Shown: positions 1 through 13,036, numbered from the stretch's first letter. The stretch: DNA of 64,000 nucleotides from Bryoerythrophyllum caledonicum (GCA_963971425.1 OZ020522.1:3260168-3324167), one strand, 5' to 3'. The notes: generated by a model from the letters alone, not told the origin. Numbers and translations: made by a program.

Positions 1-825
1 AGACCTCAATAACTTCTTTTCTACAACTCCGAATTCAAAATTTAAAACGAGTATGGAAAGCTCTTGAAACAAGGAACAAGATCACAAAATTTCAATTCCA
101 TATCATTCAAGCTCAACGAGTTACACACAGTCAAAGCTCTGCTCCAAACCCTTGCTTTCTCCCCCGCACACACACACACTCACTAAGGAATCTCTTTTCC
201 AACTTTTCCACCTCAAGTGGACGTGGGCACTCCAACCCATGTCACCCTACCCAAAGTACCCCACAAGGTACTTCATTACTTTCTTATCCTTTCCACTTTC
301 AACCACATAAAATCGCCTAGTCTTTTATTTATTGGAAGACTAAAAACTTAGACCTTCCAACCAACAAGATAAATAAAATAAAAAAATAACTAAATAAAAA
401 TAAAAATAAAACTTATCGTAAAATAGCTGATGGTACGGACGTATAAAGGTGTTGATTCGCACAACCTGATCGCCAAATCGTGGACTTGGTTGGCTGGAAA
501 TGTCGTGGTCAGTGGCTGCCGCCGGTCCGGGTTCGAACCCAATCGAGCCCGTCGAGTGGTTCGGCGGCCCACGGCTTGGCTCGCTAGTGAGGCAGGAAAA
601 ATACCAGTCAACCCGCTACCTACCGTCCTGAGCAGTGACAAGAACAGTGCAGCACCTATATGCTAACACCTGCCCAAATCCTCAAACCGTGGTTCTTACC
701 ACAACCAACCCCTTTTACCCCAACTCCTTATTTGTTAAAATCCACACATATAAAGACTAATACTTGTATGTACATGATGGAAGAATTTCCATCAGGATAG
801 CGTGCCTCTCCCGGATCTCTCCTTC
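1..825. other. non-coding, no gene recognised
   Basis: AT-rich sequence with a short CA microsatellite (about 166-181) and a GC-richer island (about 480-620). The island holds a palindromic GGGTTCGAACCC motif near 528-539 that matches a pol III B box, but no A box sits at tRNA spacing. Open frames here are short and low-complexity. I see nothing that supports a gene. Confidence 0.5.
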
Positions 826-1104
826 CTAGATCCTAGTCCGCCAGACAATGTGTCTGCAGAGCTCGTGAACGTCCACCGGTATGTCGCCACTGATGCTTGG
901 GACAAACATAGGTCCTAGCTCTGATCCGGTCGCGAATCGTTCGTCTTCTGTGGCCGGTTCCGGTGCGGTTGGTGGTGCTGCGGGTGGACTCTGAGCCGGA
1001 ATTGTTGACAAAGGCCGGCATGCTCCGGAAGCTTCCGGAGTCCTCTACACCGAGCGACTCCGCTTCCGGGATGGTCTTCGGAGTATGAGAGGAGATGACG
1101 ACTT

Positions 1105-1905
1105 CTACGTCTCAGAGTCCGTCGACTCTGCCGGCTTCTCATCTGTCTCCATCCCTCCATATGGCTGGATGGTGAGCAGGCTATCATACTCGGCCTGCTC
1201 ATTCGGACTTAGCATCTTCTGCTTTGCGTACATATGGGCCAGGTAGGTGGAAAGGAATGATGGGATTTTCCGGGCTTTTGGCAGGTTCATCACCATCTTG
1301 TCGATCAGCTCGTCCATGATGGCTGCCCAATCGACGGACAACTTCCCTCTCATCGACCCCAGAATCAGTGTAGCTAGCTTGGCCACTATCCGTTTAGGTT
1401 TCTCGCGGTGGAAAATGGGGTTAAAGAATGCCATAACTAACCTGGCATTCGGATCGGTGAGGTCGCTGAGGACGTATTCGTCTTTAGGGTTTGCCTTCGC
1501 GCGGAAGTCACCCTTCAGGATGTCGTCGTCGCGCTCCGCCACCTTGATCGTCCCTGCCCGGAGCTCGTAACTGTCTCTCCAGAGTGTTGTGGTCCAGACC
1601 TCCGGATGCGCCCTAACCTTCTGCGCGTACTGGCTTGGTGGCTCTCCCAGGAGCTCCGCCATCATTGTTTCGCTCTGGAAGGCCCATGGTGTCCCTAAAA
1701 GACCTTTACAACCCATAATCTCGAGAAAGCTCTCTAAAACCCGGCAGGTCTTGACCGGTTTCGGAATCTCCGGAGTCACCTTTTGCAGTAGCAGGATTTC
1801 GGCTGCCGGATTTTTGCCCTTCTTGCCCGCCATCCGTGCCCACCTCTCCGTGAACTTGCGTCTCGCAATGGTGTCCAGAAATCCTGCACGCACTGACCTC
1901 ACCAA
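1105..1905 (-). CDS. unknown 266-aa protein, probably from a decayed mobile element
   Basis: An uninterrupted minus-strand frame of 266 codons with balanced, protein-like composition. It has a basic N-terminus (GKKGKN near residue 28), a helical middle with several tryptophans, and an acidic Glu/Ser/Thr end. The same frame continues to about position 829 after two in-frame stops (1105-1107 and near 1050), reading a Pro-rich then hydrophobic tail, so the original protein was probably longer. The composition recalls gag-like proteins of plant retroelements, but I recognise no domain. A second decayed minus-strand reading frame lies upstream at 2483-2995 and may belong to the same element. A single-copy plant gene cannot be ruled out. 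Confidence 0.45.
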   Translation of the reverse strand: MVRSVRAGFLDTIARRKFTERWARMAGKKGKNPAAEILLLQKVTPEIPKPVKTCRVLESFLEIMGCKGLLGTPWAFQSETMMAELLGEPPSQYAQKVRAHPEVWTTTLWRDSYELRAGTIKVAERDDDILKGDFRAKANPKDEYVLSDLTDPNARLVMAFFNPIFHREKPKRIVAKLATLILGSMRGKLSVDWAAIMDELIDKMVMNLPKARKIPSFLSTYLAHMYAKQKMLSPNEQAEYDSLLTIQPYGGMETDEKPAESTDSET

Positions 1906-2482
1906 GTCCCTCGTGCTACGCTAACTCTGCGCTACCGTCCTCGACAAAGGCCGGATGTGAAACCCTAAAAAAATTCGATGAGCGGAAGGGAGAATGAGAC
2001 TACTGGAAACCCTAAAAGATTGGCGCGCAGGACTACCAGCCGCGTTTTATATCTGACGCCTTCGTACGGAAAACCGTTACGCGTAATAATGGCATTTCCG
2101 AATCCAGCTGCCACCGTACTCCGGTTTCGCAACTTCTGGGAAGAGTGTTGTAACTACCTCCTTTAAGGATTCCGGCACGGTATTAAAATCTTATTTTGTT
2201 CTATGAACTACTTATGCTCTTATGACTAATTAACTACCTAATTTTTTTCATTTTTCTTTATTTTCTTCCGGATTTGGTATTAAGTTCTGGAAGTAAGTAG
2301 GAACGCCTTCCCATAATGCCTCTCAACATGCCGTCGCCTCTTCGTAGGACGTCTACTCGTTAATGGGGGATTGGATAATGTTTGTACCTCAGAAGTTGTG
2401 GTGGGATGTCGGCCTCCACTTCCCCACCCCCCTCCACTAGTCGCCAATCCAATTGCAACTACTGAGCAAGAATTCGATAAAC
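1906..2482. other. spacer between two decayed minus-strand frames
   Basis: Near 1958-2025 it holds two short AAACCCTAAAA-like stretches resembling plant telo-boxes. The rest is AT-rich without a convincing open frame. Confidence 0.35.
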
Positions 2483-2995
2483 TTATGTTTCTTTTGGTTC
2501 CGCTGGTGGGGCTTGAGTTGTCGCACGTAATGGGTCCCTCTCCCGTAATGCCTCATATCTAATATGTTCTTCCATAATCTTCTTAGCCTTCAACACCATC
2601 TCCGGTGATAATACTAAACAGGCTAAGACGTTATTCTCTCTAGTAGTGCGTACCGCAAGAGAGATATTTAACCAAAAAGTCTGCAATGATTTGAGGAATT
2701 TCACTTGGCCTCGATTTTGAAGAAGATTCAAAAGGACAGGTGCAAGAAGCAACTTCTTTAAAAGAGAAGTCTTCACCTCCGATTGACCTGGACCCAATGC
2801 GCAAGTTACGTATACCATATCTTCTTATTCAAGAGTAATTGCCTGGATTTTGCCAAAACTCCTCCCCAACGCCGATGTACGCTTCCCCAGCTCAAAGAGA
2901 TAATCCGTCACCCACATGAAGGCGCTCGACTCATCCACTTCCGCAATCCACTAGCCGTGGCTCACCCATAATCTGTCAATTTTTGGTGGAGCCAT
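2483..2995 (-). pseudogene. decayed ORF of an unknown, probably mobile-element protein
   Basis: Read on the minus strand from an ATG at 2995, the frame runs about 170 codons to a stop at 2483. It is broken by two in-frame stops: a TAG about 15 codons in and a TAA just before the GAA GAT ATG that opens the longest open piece (111 codons, 2483-2818). Composition is protein-like throughout: a start MAPPKIDRLW, a middle FMWVTDYLFELGKR, and a helical end KAKKIMEEHIRYEALRERD. The frame is otherwise intact, so the damage is point nonsense. I recognise no family. It lies upstream of, and on the same strand as, the 1105-1905 frame. Confidence 0.45.
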
Positions 2996-3060
2996 AACGC
3001 AACATTCAAAAAACCTGTATATAATCATTACAAAACAATAATCACTATCAGTATGGAATA

Positions 3061-3690
3061 AGAATTTTTGAACTTCCATTCATTGCACAATTTTTTTGAA
3101 TATGCTACAGTCCTTCTCTACCTCTAAAAACTTTTGCACTACACAAGATCTAAATCCATTACCATCGTGTTAAGAATGTTGTTAGTTCTTTGGTGAAATA
3201 GCATATTAATCCAAGTCAACTATTTTCACACATTGTCACACATTTTCGGCCAAGGTACCAAAAAATCTTCTACCTTTCCACATAAAACTTTGAGATCTTT
3301 GTATGATTCAATTTTGATTTTTCCTACGGCATTATGTGATGTAAAGCTTCTTATTGACCATTTGGATTCTCATTTATAACAATATCAAGTTCACAATAAA
3401 ATATAACGTGAATTGAGAATTTTTGAACCTCCTCTCATTGCACAATTTTTTTGAATATGTTGCACTCCTTTTCTACCTCTAAAAATTGGTGCATAAGGAA
3501 CTAACAGCGTGCTTAACATTATGGTATTTAATTTAGACCTTTTATAGTGAAAAAAATAGACACCAATTGAAGTCAAAGTCTGTTGATCCAGAAAACGCAG
3601 GGAAGAAAATGAGCCTTCTCTCTACTTCAAACATTATAATCTTTCAATCCGTGCGGTCAAACTTTATGAAATTTTGTGAGTATATTACTT
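3061..3690 (+). repeat. dispersed AT-rich repeat family, two adjacent copies
   Basis: Two adjacent related stretches (3061-3192 and 3410-3690) share the order TTGCACAATTTTTTTGAATA, then TCTACCTCTAAAAA, then a block that reads TAATCTTTCAATCCGTGCGG in the second copy. The same order recurs at 37915-38190. In reverse orientation it recurs at about 13600-13905 and 14340-14590, with a partial copy at 5945-6060. I see no coding capacity. This looks like a non-autonomous element or part of a larger one. Confidence 0.65.
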
Positions 3691-6600
3691 AATAAGTATT
3701 CAATGAGATCCTACGGTTACAACAACAAAAAAACTCTATTTTTTCTTCCTTGCTAATTGCACAAAAACAAGCATTTTTAACGATTTTTGGTTTAGATATT
3801 CTCAACATAATTTATGGACCAACGTCCTTTGGGTATCAATAACAAGTGTATTACCAGCAGGGTATGACTTCTTGGGTATCACTACCCGGTTATCAACCAA
3901 GGTATCAATTTAGGGAATCAATTTAGAATTTCGGATTAGGGATTTTAAATTGCGGGTGACCGTGTCAGTAAAGGATATCAATCTTTTGCACCTTTGGATA
4001 GTCCTACGAGGGGTGTGCGCGCGCATATCCCTGGCAGTAGTTGTGACAAAGGCTGTGAGGCAGGACAATGGAGGGGAGTTGAGAGGGAGGGCAGGGAAGT
4101 TGTGGGCGTCAACCTCAAGATGACCTCCGGCGTCTGCGCCGACCTCCGTCAACCTCAAGCTGCGGTGTTTTGATCTGTTGCGGGCACTACGGTGCTTTGA
4201 TCTGCATGAGTTCAAACAGCTGCGGGCACTGCGCTTCTCCTTTCTCGAGTCCGAACAGCAGGCCTGCTACAGTACACGATGATCTGCTACAGTGTTCCAA
4301 AAATTTGGACACTCAAGATGCGGTGATCACATGCGAGCTGTTCAGATGTTCTGGCCCTTCTCCTTTCACTGCAGCTGTTCGGATGATCACTCCAAGCGAG
4401 CGCTCAAGGATACCTCCTACGCGCATTCATGATCCGCACTGGCACCTTCTTGAATACCAGCCAGAACCTGTCCCCCGAGCTCGACCTTGCCCAATAACCA
4501 GTTCATGTGCGATGATCCTCATATAAGCGTGTTCATCTCTCAAAATTATCAGCTGCTTATGCTCTCACAAATTGTCGTCTAAGATCTCGTCCGGATGTGT
4601 TGGATGGAAGGAGCACCAATAGTCGGGGGTGTGCGCGCACACACCTCTAGTCTATGGAACTCCATGTGATTGTCTAGGGTCTCATGGGAACGCGGTGGAT
4701 AAGATTTTTTAGTCTAGGGTTTGGATTCCTAGTGGCGGCGGCTAGGGTTTGGAACTGTGGCGGCTAGGATTTGGGTTTGTGGGCTGATTTGTGTAGCTAC
4801 ACTCACGGCTTCAGTTGTAGTGGTTTTGATGTCACTCAGTAGTTGATGTCTCCTATCATGTATAAACCTTCAACTTCTTTTGAATTTGACATTTTGAACA
4901 TATTATTTGGGTCTTTTGTGTGCTCATAGATTGATATTGCCTCACCTTACACTACTGTAAGTTGTAACTATCATTTAACTTTGAGACTTTGAGTTGCCTA
5001 TTTCTAATTCAGCAATGAAACAAAGCTAGGGAAGCTGAATTTGTTCACAAAAGTTCCCTCTAAGCACAAATCTCCTCCTCCAATCTGCACACCACACGCA
5101 AAGCCCACAGAAATTAGTAAATAGATTAAAAATTGACATGGCTTCAACATGTTTGCGAGAGAGCTCACCTTTGAAAGTGGAAAGAGACGAGACCTCTAGG
5201 GTTTGTAAAGAAACCTTATATGCAAGTTCAAACCTTGTGCCTCAAGCTTATTTGTCCAATTTTAACTTTTGACATTTGACTTTGTTTTTTCTACTCTATA
5301 AAAATTTTACATATTAAATCTTTGGGCTAATAATATATAATACAAAGATACTTGATAGTTTTCATCACATGGTTTTAAAAAATCACCATAAAAAATTTAT
5401 GCACATTTTGCAGGTTTTTTGGAAGATTAGAAATACATGTCCAACAATAAGAATGGAATGGTGATTTAATGTTGAACGCCATCACACAATGATGTCTGTA
5501 CCGCTAACACTTGCAACGTACTTTGAGGTAATCAATTATTTCTATACATATTTCAGATTGATTCTTGATCGATCTTCTATACTATGTTGTTTGTAGAATA
5601 ACCTTTATGTGGATGTACAATCCCTTTGTTTTTATTAGCGATTGTATCAAGTTCGAATGGTGTCAATAATAGTAAGTAATATTATTTGTTTTTGTATCAA
5701 TAAAAAATATTTGTTGTCTTTAGTGAAAATTTCTATATTAACCTAAGTCAATTCCACATACACATGGTCACACATTGTTAGGCAAGGTACAAACTAAACT
5801 TCTTCTTTTCCACATAAAGCTTAGAGATTTTTATATTATTTTTATTTTATTTTCTCTATCAAAAGATGTGGTGTAAACCTTCTTATTGACCATTTGAATT
5901 CTCATTCTAAAACATGATGAGGTCATCAAAAAATAAAGCCTAATTTGGTAAATTTTGAACTTCCACTCTTTGTACAATTGTTTTGACTATGCTACACCCA
6001 TTGTCTACCTCTTAAAATTTGTGTACAAAAAAATAACATCAAAATTAATAGGATGGTAATGAACTTAAACATTATATTGTGCAAAAACAAAAACTCTCGG
6101 GGGATTCACTAAGTTCTAAAATTCTCAACCAGCTGCAAACAGAAGGTATTAACAGGGGGGGTATTATGTTGGTTTATATGAGTATTGCACCATGTTGAAT
6201 TACATAATACCCCTGGTTTTGACAATTCATTACACCGTTGTTCTTATTGTAATTTTTTTGACTATAAATCTATGAATAGTATGCATGCTAAGTTAGTTTG
6301 AAAAATTAGAATTAGACGTTTTTAATGTTGAAGTTAATACTATTATGAAAAACGACGACAAATCTAACAACTGCAACCTAGTTTCACCGAGACTTCAACA
6401 AAAAACACATGACATACAAGAAAGACATTGAGTGCATATCATAAAACACATGCCACACATGCAAACAGGAAATTGCCCAGCCAAACCATATAATGCAAAC
6501 ACATGCAAATAGGAAATAACTACGCAAACAACATGACACATATGCAAACAGGAAATAACTACTTGAACAACATTTGCAAACATAAATTACAGTGCCGAAA

Positions 6601-6860
6601 AAGGACACACTATCAAAGCCCATAGCATTGTTAGAAGAAGGAGAAGCATGCATCCTATATGTTCAAGAAAATAGAAACACGACATAGGGAGAGCAAGACA
6701 AAGCGACGATGCATGGTGTTCCAAAAAAAACAAACACACTCCATTTAGACCATCTTGGGATGAGAAACACAATCGACCATGGACAACGAGCACCATGAAT
6801 GGCAAAAAAAAGATTACAAAAACAAAACTAAACGTCTGCAACTGATGGGGACGGTGGCCT
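3691..6860. other. intergenic, repeats only
   Basis: AT-rich sequence with a GC-richer patch (about 4010-4500) whose frames are short and look accidental. A partial copy of the dispersed repeat family lies at about 5945-6060. I found no gene. Confidence 0.5.
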
Positions 6861-7298
6861 TCACGAAGACGATGTTGGAAGAGCGGCTGCAAATCCGAGA
6901 TGGCTCCCGTTTCCACACACCAGTGTGTCTCGGAGTGCCACCAGGTCCTCTATTCTCAGGCGAGCGACATCGGGGGGGTTCACAGTCGTTTTGGCAAATG
7001 CCGACACGTTGCGCCTGTATTGCGTTCTCACGTACTCGACGTGGTTCAGCCACTGCCGGTCCGTCTCGCGCCGGTACTTCCAAAACGCGAGGCGAAGTGC
7101 GTGAAAGTGCGGCCACATGAACGACCTCGTCCCCTGGCAAACCTGCGCCCACGTCCAAATGTAGCGCAGATCAGCCCACATCGGCGAGTCGTGGTATCCG
7201 TCATCCCAAACTGATGCTACTTTCAAACGGCGGAAAATAGGTGAGAAAAGTGCGTCGAGAGCGCTCGTATCCATTGGGGACTGACAAAGTGCAAACAT
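6861..7298 (-). CDS. hypothetical 145-aa ORF
   Basis: A minus-strand open frame of 145 codons, rich in aromatic and charged residues (WADLRYIWTWAQVCQG, then WKYRRETDRQWLNHVEYVR) with a low-complexity Ser tail. The GC content is higher than the surrounding DNA, which supports coding, although other frames are also open here. I recognise no domain, signal peptide or membrane segment. It lies upstream of nothing recognisable on its own strand, and the decayed transposase at 8149-12667 lies on the other side. It may be an exon or a captured fragment. Confidence 0.35.
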   Translation of the reverse strand: MFALCQSPMDTSALDALFSPIFRRLKVASVWDDGYHDSPMWADLRYIWTWAQVCQGTRSFMWPHFHALRLAFWKYRRETDRQWLNHVEYVRTQYRRNVSAFAKTTVNPPDVARLRIEDLVALRDTLVCGNGSHLGFAAALPTSSS

Positions 7299-7591
7299 GG
7301 AATTCGAACAATGCTACGACCTACGCGGCGAGACAAGCCAACACTACGACTGCGGTGAAGGAGCAGGACAGTTGGGAGAAGGCAGCAAGTGTAACTAGAG
7401 CAGGAGAAGATGTTAGAGGATTCTAAAACTCCATTTAACTACGAAATGAGAAGTAAGAGGAGGAGGAGATCTAGTGACATATAGGGTGGCATAATTAAGC
7501 AGACGTACCTAGCCGATTAGAAAGGGTTGGGTATTCTGAAATTCTTTAGTTAGCCGCCTTTCCTGTGTCCCTCAGCGCTCGCACGCCATAG

Positions 7592-7671
7592 AATGATGGA
7601 AGAAATCCACCGGGTATCTCAGTCACACAATCCAGAATGATGGACGAAATCGCCCGGGTATCTCAACTACA
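7592..7671. repeat. two-copy 40-bp tandem repeat
   Basis: Two direct copies, starting near 7592 and 7632, share GAATGATGGA, then GAAAT, then CCGGGTATCTCA with a few substitutions. No coding sense is evident. Confidence 0.6.
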
Positions 7672-8148
7672 TAATACCTTCAATCACATGAAGAATGCAT
7701 CAGACGTGACATTATGAAAGTCTCGGAAGTAATCATGCATCGAATGGTGACTGGATAAATCAGAGGAAGAAAAAATGAATGGCCGTATGCGATGCAAGAG
7801 ATTAGCAAGCAATAGTAGAGGAACAAAAAAAGATCTTGTACTACAGCAAATTCAAATGTAGTACTCGAGGGAGTGGTTACCTCTTCCACGACAAGGCCTC
7901 GTCTTCAGGATTTAGAAGGAAAAAACAAAAATGGTGCCGCTTCAATCGCAGTTCGTTCCCCATATAAATACAAGAATTGTTGACGTGAGTACTAATTCGC
8001 CAGCTTACAAGAGGAACACGCACGAGAGATAGAAGCTGGTCATGTACCTTCACCGTCCCAAACGTCCAGTCCTGTTATCCCCTTGGACATGGGATAATTG
8101 CAGCCAAGAATCCAAATGTCTATCTCGTAGTCGTATCACCCGAACACG

Positions 8149-11100
8149 TCACTGCTTTGAGACGAAATCGTCTAACACCTGTTTGTCTCCATCCGCAAGA
8201 CAATACACATTTTGCCTACTATCGAAGGTAAGAGCAACACTAGAGATGATACAGTCCACATCAATCCACTGGATATCGGTGACATCGTATTTAAACTCAT
8301 TGCGCCCTGGTCCCTTTGAGAACCAATTAAACATAACTTGTATTGTTGGGGAGCCATTTATCTTCTTATCTGTAGTGGTGGCTCTGTTGAGCAAGTCGAT
8401 CGGGTTACGTGAAGGGCTCCATTTGGTACCATACGACCTCTTGATCTTCTGAACCCTCCCAATCCACCAAGAACCGGAGTCTACACCGGCTGATACGACC
8501 ACTGGTTGTCCCTTCCTCTGCATGGTCTGTCTGCTACATTTTTTAGCAGCCCGGCAAGTAGATGGTGTAGTAGTCGTTTCGTCTTGCTTGAAGTATACGC
8601 CACAGTCTGTCCCCAACCCAACAAGGCAAGTGCTACTCGAACCGGAAGCAGATAAGTAGTCCTCAGCATTATTGAAATAAACGGAGTTCCGGATTCTAGT
8701 TAGCCGATCTTTAGATAGAGAGGGATAACCATTCAATTCAAAGACTAAAGTTGATTTGAATATCAACTTACTGGAATACTCGACCACTGGCGAGATGCGT
8801 AGATTGCTTTCGCAGGCATCCAAGTCGGCATTTGGCAGTGTTTCAGTGGTACTTAGTATGTTTTGAATTGCATGCCTGCACTCGTCCTTGGCAACCTGAA
8901 GCGGATCCAAGCCATCATCGGTGACAGTATCCTCCTGTTCCGCACAGTTGCCCCCCTCTTCCAGATTCTCCATGAACGGTGCCTCGGTAGCTAGTGACTC
9001 CCGCATGAACTCACCGTCTCCATCCTCTCCTAGCACGGGTCTCACAGGCGGATTGTAGCTCCAGTGTTTACTGTCGGCGGCCTCTAGCGTCCATGGTTCC
9101 AGAAACCATTTTTTGTCCCAAGCAGTAGTTGAAGGCGCCATGTTCAGGCCTCGGAGCATACTCTGAGCGAATTTGAAGCCCCCTTCAGACAATTCACTAT
9201 CCCTGCGTCGAACTCAAGCCCGCTATAATCGGCAAGATTCGCCACACTTTCATCCTCTCCCAACCGATGAAGCTTCGCCCAAATATTCGTCTGCTTGTTA
9301 GGGGCCCTGTCAAACTTGAGTCCATTTTCCTCGTACTCTATTGCAGCAAGGTGGTTCACAATGTTCGCACCCTTTAATAGTTCATGAAAATCGTACGATC
9401 TCTCCATGCCATGCATCCCATCGACCTTGCTAAAAAAAATCTCACTGGAGTCTCACCCGGTTAGATGCAAGGGGACAGGTAAGTCGATATGAAAGTCTTG
9501 GAAGTATTTAATTAGAAGGACAACAAAGTGGCATGATAGTTGAATGTCTATATAGCATTGGCTACTCACGAAACACTCTTGCACAGAGAGGGTTTTAGTA
9601 TTACCGCCAACACTGTGATCTCCAAACTTGAACCACAGTTTCCATAGTCGGAAAAAAAAAGAAACTTTAGCTGCGAGCACGACTCTATCTCGCAGCGTTA
9701 GAGATAATGACAAAAAAATATCAATGTAATCGGATACAATCTGTAGGTACATCTACGTTCCTAGAGTTCCCTCCTGATGTTTGTCTCGATCAACTTGCAG
9801 CTTCCTGAGGCTGTCCCTTACCTTCAACGAGCAAAGTCGTTGGGCACTGGCCCAGATCTGGCGGTCAGTCCTCTGAACGTCCTCAAGTCTCAGACCATGA
9901 TCGTCGTAAGAAAACTTATTGTACACTTGACCAATGTGTTCTAGCAAACAAACAACTGTCCCTAATTGAAGACTCTTCAATTCGCTATCTAGGGGATTTA
10001 TTAGTTTCTTACCGTTATGCACATAATCTTAATCATGCAAGTCTACGACCCGACCCGAATCCAAAATTGACCCAGAAAAATTCCACCTCGCCCACGGGAT
10101 ACTGTACCTGACCCTGGATTTGTTGGTGAAGATCTGGACCATCAACTACCGCCGTCGGAAATCTCCATCAGATGCGTGTCCAATTATGGGACCAACAGCC
10201 TCCTCACAGTGTTTTTGCCACAACGCATCAATGACCGACCACTGCTCCCGAACCCAATCAGAATTAAAACAGATACAGGTGACATTGACCACGAGCACAA
10301 GCCGTGGCAACCTATCATGCAGGGGATTAACCATGATAACTCTAGCAAAGCTACCGATCCGGTTTGTCCTGAACGCATCAACAATATTAGTGTAGCCAGT
10401 CTCTCCAGAACCAACAAGTGAGAAGTGTGAATCACACTGATGATTAGCTTTGGAATCACAGAAACCGACGAGGACATCGGAACGTGACTCCCATGAAATC
10501 CTACTCTTCACTTTAGTCTCGTCCTCTGCCAATATAACCGGTACTACCCCTGTAATTTCGTGGACAGCCTTAGCTTCCCGAAAGATTCCTGCAACACATC
10601 TGAAAATCACACCATGTTTCCCTGCAATAAACTGCACTCTTTTCTTATTCTCTCTTTTTGTACTAGAATACGAAGGTCCCGCAAAATTCAAAGCAAACAA
10701 ATCACACATGCGCCACCCACCATAGATCTTCATAGCCTGGGAGAATGACTTGGTATTCTTAGAATACCTAAATCCTTCTTTCAAACGGTTCAAATTAGTG
10801 GCGACATCCCTGAGGAAGTCCCACAGTGCTGGCTTCCCCCAGAACGCATTGGTTCTGTGTGCAGCCAGTATATTGTTACAAAAAGCTAACACATTCTTTC
10901 TATTGAAACTCTCTAGAGCACTCAATTTCAGACCCTTTGATGTCAGTTTCAGCTGCGCCACTTTAGCCTTCATTAGCCAATGCAAAGTCTTCTCTTCATT
11001 AAACTTCCTGGGGAGGACTCTACTACGACCTGCCAATTCTCTAATCGACAGGTAGTCAACCCTACGACCAGGACAATTATCCCAAAACCCTCTCTTCACT

Positions 11101-12667
11101 GCAGCATGATTCTCTCGCAGAACCCTAAGTCGGAAGTCATTCTCCCTAGGAATTTCATTGCATTCACAGCAAGCAAAATTTGCAAACGGTTGTCCTGTCA
11201 TGTTCAAGCGTTTGCACCTAACGTGACGGAAACACCCATCCACAGAAGTAAGATTTCCCCAATACATAAACTCGGCTGAGATTGCAGGCTCAGGAACCCA
11301 CACCCTCCCCGATTTAGGGTCATGCAACAGACGAACTATTTCGTACTCTAAACCCCCATACGTAGTAGACTGACTCCTCAATCCCCATCACAGTAAACTA
11401 AGCGGAGAGAAGCACTCACCGGATTCAGAGGACGCTGAGTTTCCGACTGAATGTCTGTCGGAGGTCTTGAACCAGCTATGAAGATCGTGCTGGTTTCCAA
11501 TAGTGGACCGCGACGAAGATGACGGCCTACCTTTGCGACCAGTGTAAATGGCATTTGAGGATGTCCTCTCGCTCGGAGCACATTCTTGCAATGCCTTGCT
11601 GTGCTTCAAACCATGCACATGATTCTCCATATTGGCCTTCAGACTTTTCCTCGCAGGGCACAACTGAAATATTTCTCCATCAACCTTGCATCTCACCTTG
11701 TACCAAAAGGACTTCAACTGCGTAGCATCTTCATCGCCAATCACCACAAACGGACCCTGCCCTGAATCGACGGAACTGTTTACCTCCTCCAAGATTGCGA
11801 GACCTTCTTCAACCAACCGCCTGTGGTCAGCTGCGGTGAGGATAATGGCTTTCCCCTTAGGCCCTTGAGACTACGGGTGGTTCGAATATTCCACGCATTT
11901 CCTCCGACACCAAGACCTTATGTGCAAAGACGACTGTAAATGGGATTTCTTGAAGTTAGCAAATAGGTTGTGAATGGCTGATTTTGAATGATCACCAATA
12001 GTCCCTCCGAAGTCCTTCCCGCATTCCCCGCAGTGCAACTTCACCACCCCAACGTCATTTAGGTCGTAGGATTTCAAGTGCCACAAGTGATCGTCGAAGT
12101 CCATCTGCGCTAGTTCTTTTTGTAATTTCAATACCTGCGCTTTGTACTTCTCCATTATCTCATCGCCAACCAAAGTACATAGCAAGTTACTCGCCGAGTA
12201 GGATTCACAGCCTTCCAGCTGTGTTGCACACGGGGTCGCAGGAGTCGGAGGTGGAGGGTCGGCAAGAACATCCAATTCACTTGGAAATTCTACGTCTTCT
12301 ACGAGGGGGCTGAACTCCGGCACTACTCCACCATCTCTACATCCTTCGCCATCCCTACATAATCCAATTTCAATTCGCCTCCGCTTAGCCGGACCTTCGT
12401 CTCCAACCTCGCAAGCAGGAATCACGTAGACCCGGTCTCCCACAAGATTCATCCCCTCGAATGTCCGCTTAATCCTGCATTTCTCCTCAACATCCAGAAC
12501 TCAAATGGCCACTCCATGCAACCCGTAGACTCGAGCTTCGCTCTCAAATCCCTACAGGAGTCGTTTTCACGGCAAACCAGCAGACTAATCAGTTCCGGGT
12601 TAGAAGCTTCGTCCACCAAACTGTACAATTTCACCTTGCAGGAAGACATCTTTTGCAAAACATGCAA
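8149..12667 (-). pseudogene. decayed DDE-type DNA transposase, family not named
   Basis: Minus-strand coding sequence runs from about 12667 to a final stop at 8149. After an early frameshift near 12460, one reading frame continues from 12452 to about 9195. It is interrupted only by in-frame stops at 11871, 11388, 10146, about 10031, 9753 and 9453. A frameshift near 9195 then leads into the last 340 codons. In order: a nuclear-localisation-like AKRRRIEIG; a Cys/His finger starting CGECGKDFGG; a second Cys-His stretch near 11700-11640; a core with VVPVILAEDETKVK and GHASDGD whose acidic residues fit a DDE fold; a block with NWASAQR-like and HSVGGNTK sequences; and a C-terminal WWIGRVQKIKRSYG module. 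I associate this architecture with transposon proteins of seedless plants and charophytes, from memory. Terminal inverted repeats were not found. Confidence 0.7.
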
Positions 12668-13036
12668 GACAGGAAATCAAACACCCCGTTAGTCTCGAAC
12701 CCTAACCCGGGGACACAAGTACCCAAAATCCAAAACAGACACAGTTCGGCGTAGCTACAGCAGCATGGGGTTCTGTGAGGACAATCAAAACTTGGGGGCA
12801 TGATCTACGACTTCAAAGGGGACGCTCATACAACGCAACATGGAAACGGTAAACAATATTGAAACCCTATACCTGGGCCAGCATCTGACGTAGACGAACA
12901 ACAATTGTGTTCACGCCATGGGAAGCGGATCTGACACTCCCTCGCGCGGGAGCCTTGAAACCCAAAAACCCGCCCATTTCTCCCGCCGCGATCTTAACCG
13001 TCGATCAGAAATCCTCCCCATCCAACGGTAAACAGA
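12668..13036. promoter_or_regulatory. 5' flank of the decayed transposase
   Basis: Lies immediately upstream of the minus-strand transposase start. It is richer in G+C than the DNA beyond it and may hold the old promoter or the element end. No TATA box or inverted terminus could be assigned. Confidence 0.3.

Noticed and set aside
480..660. tRNA or SINE suggested by GGGTTCGAACCC
   Set aside because: The B-box-like motif is palindromic and the best A-box candidate (TGGTCAGTGG) is only about 25 bases away instead of 44; no cloverleaf can be drawn.
1589..1924. Plus-strand ORFs opposite 1105-1905
   Set aside because: Antisense shadows; the minus-strand frame has better amino-acid composition and is longer.
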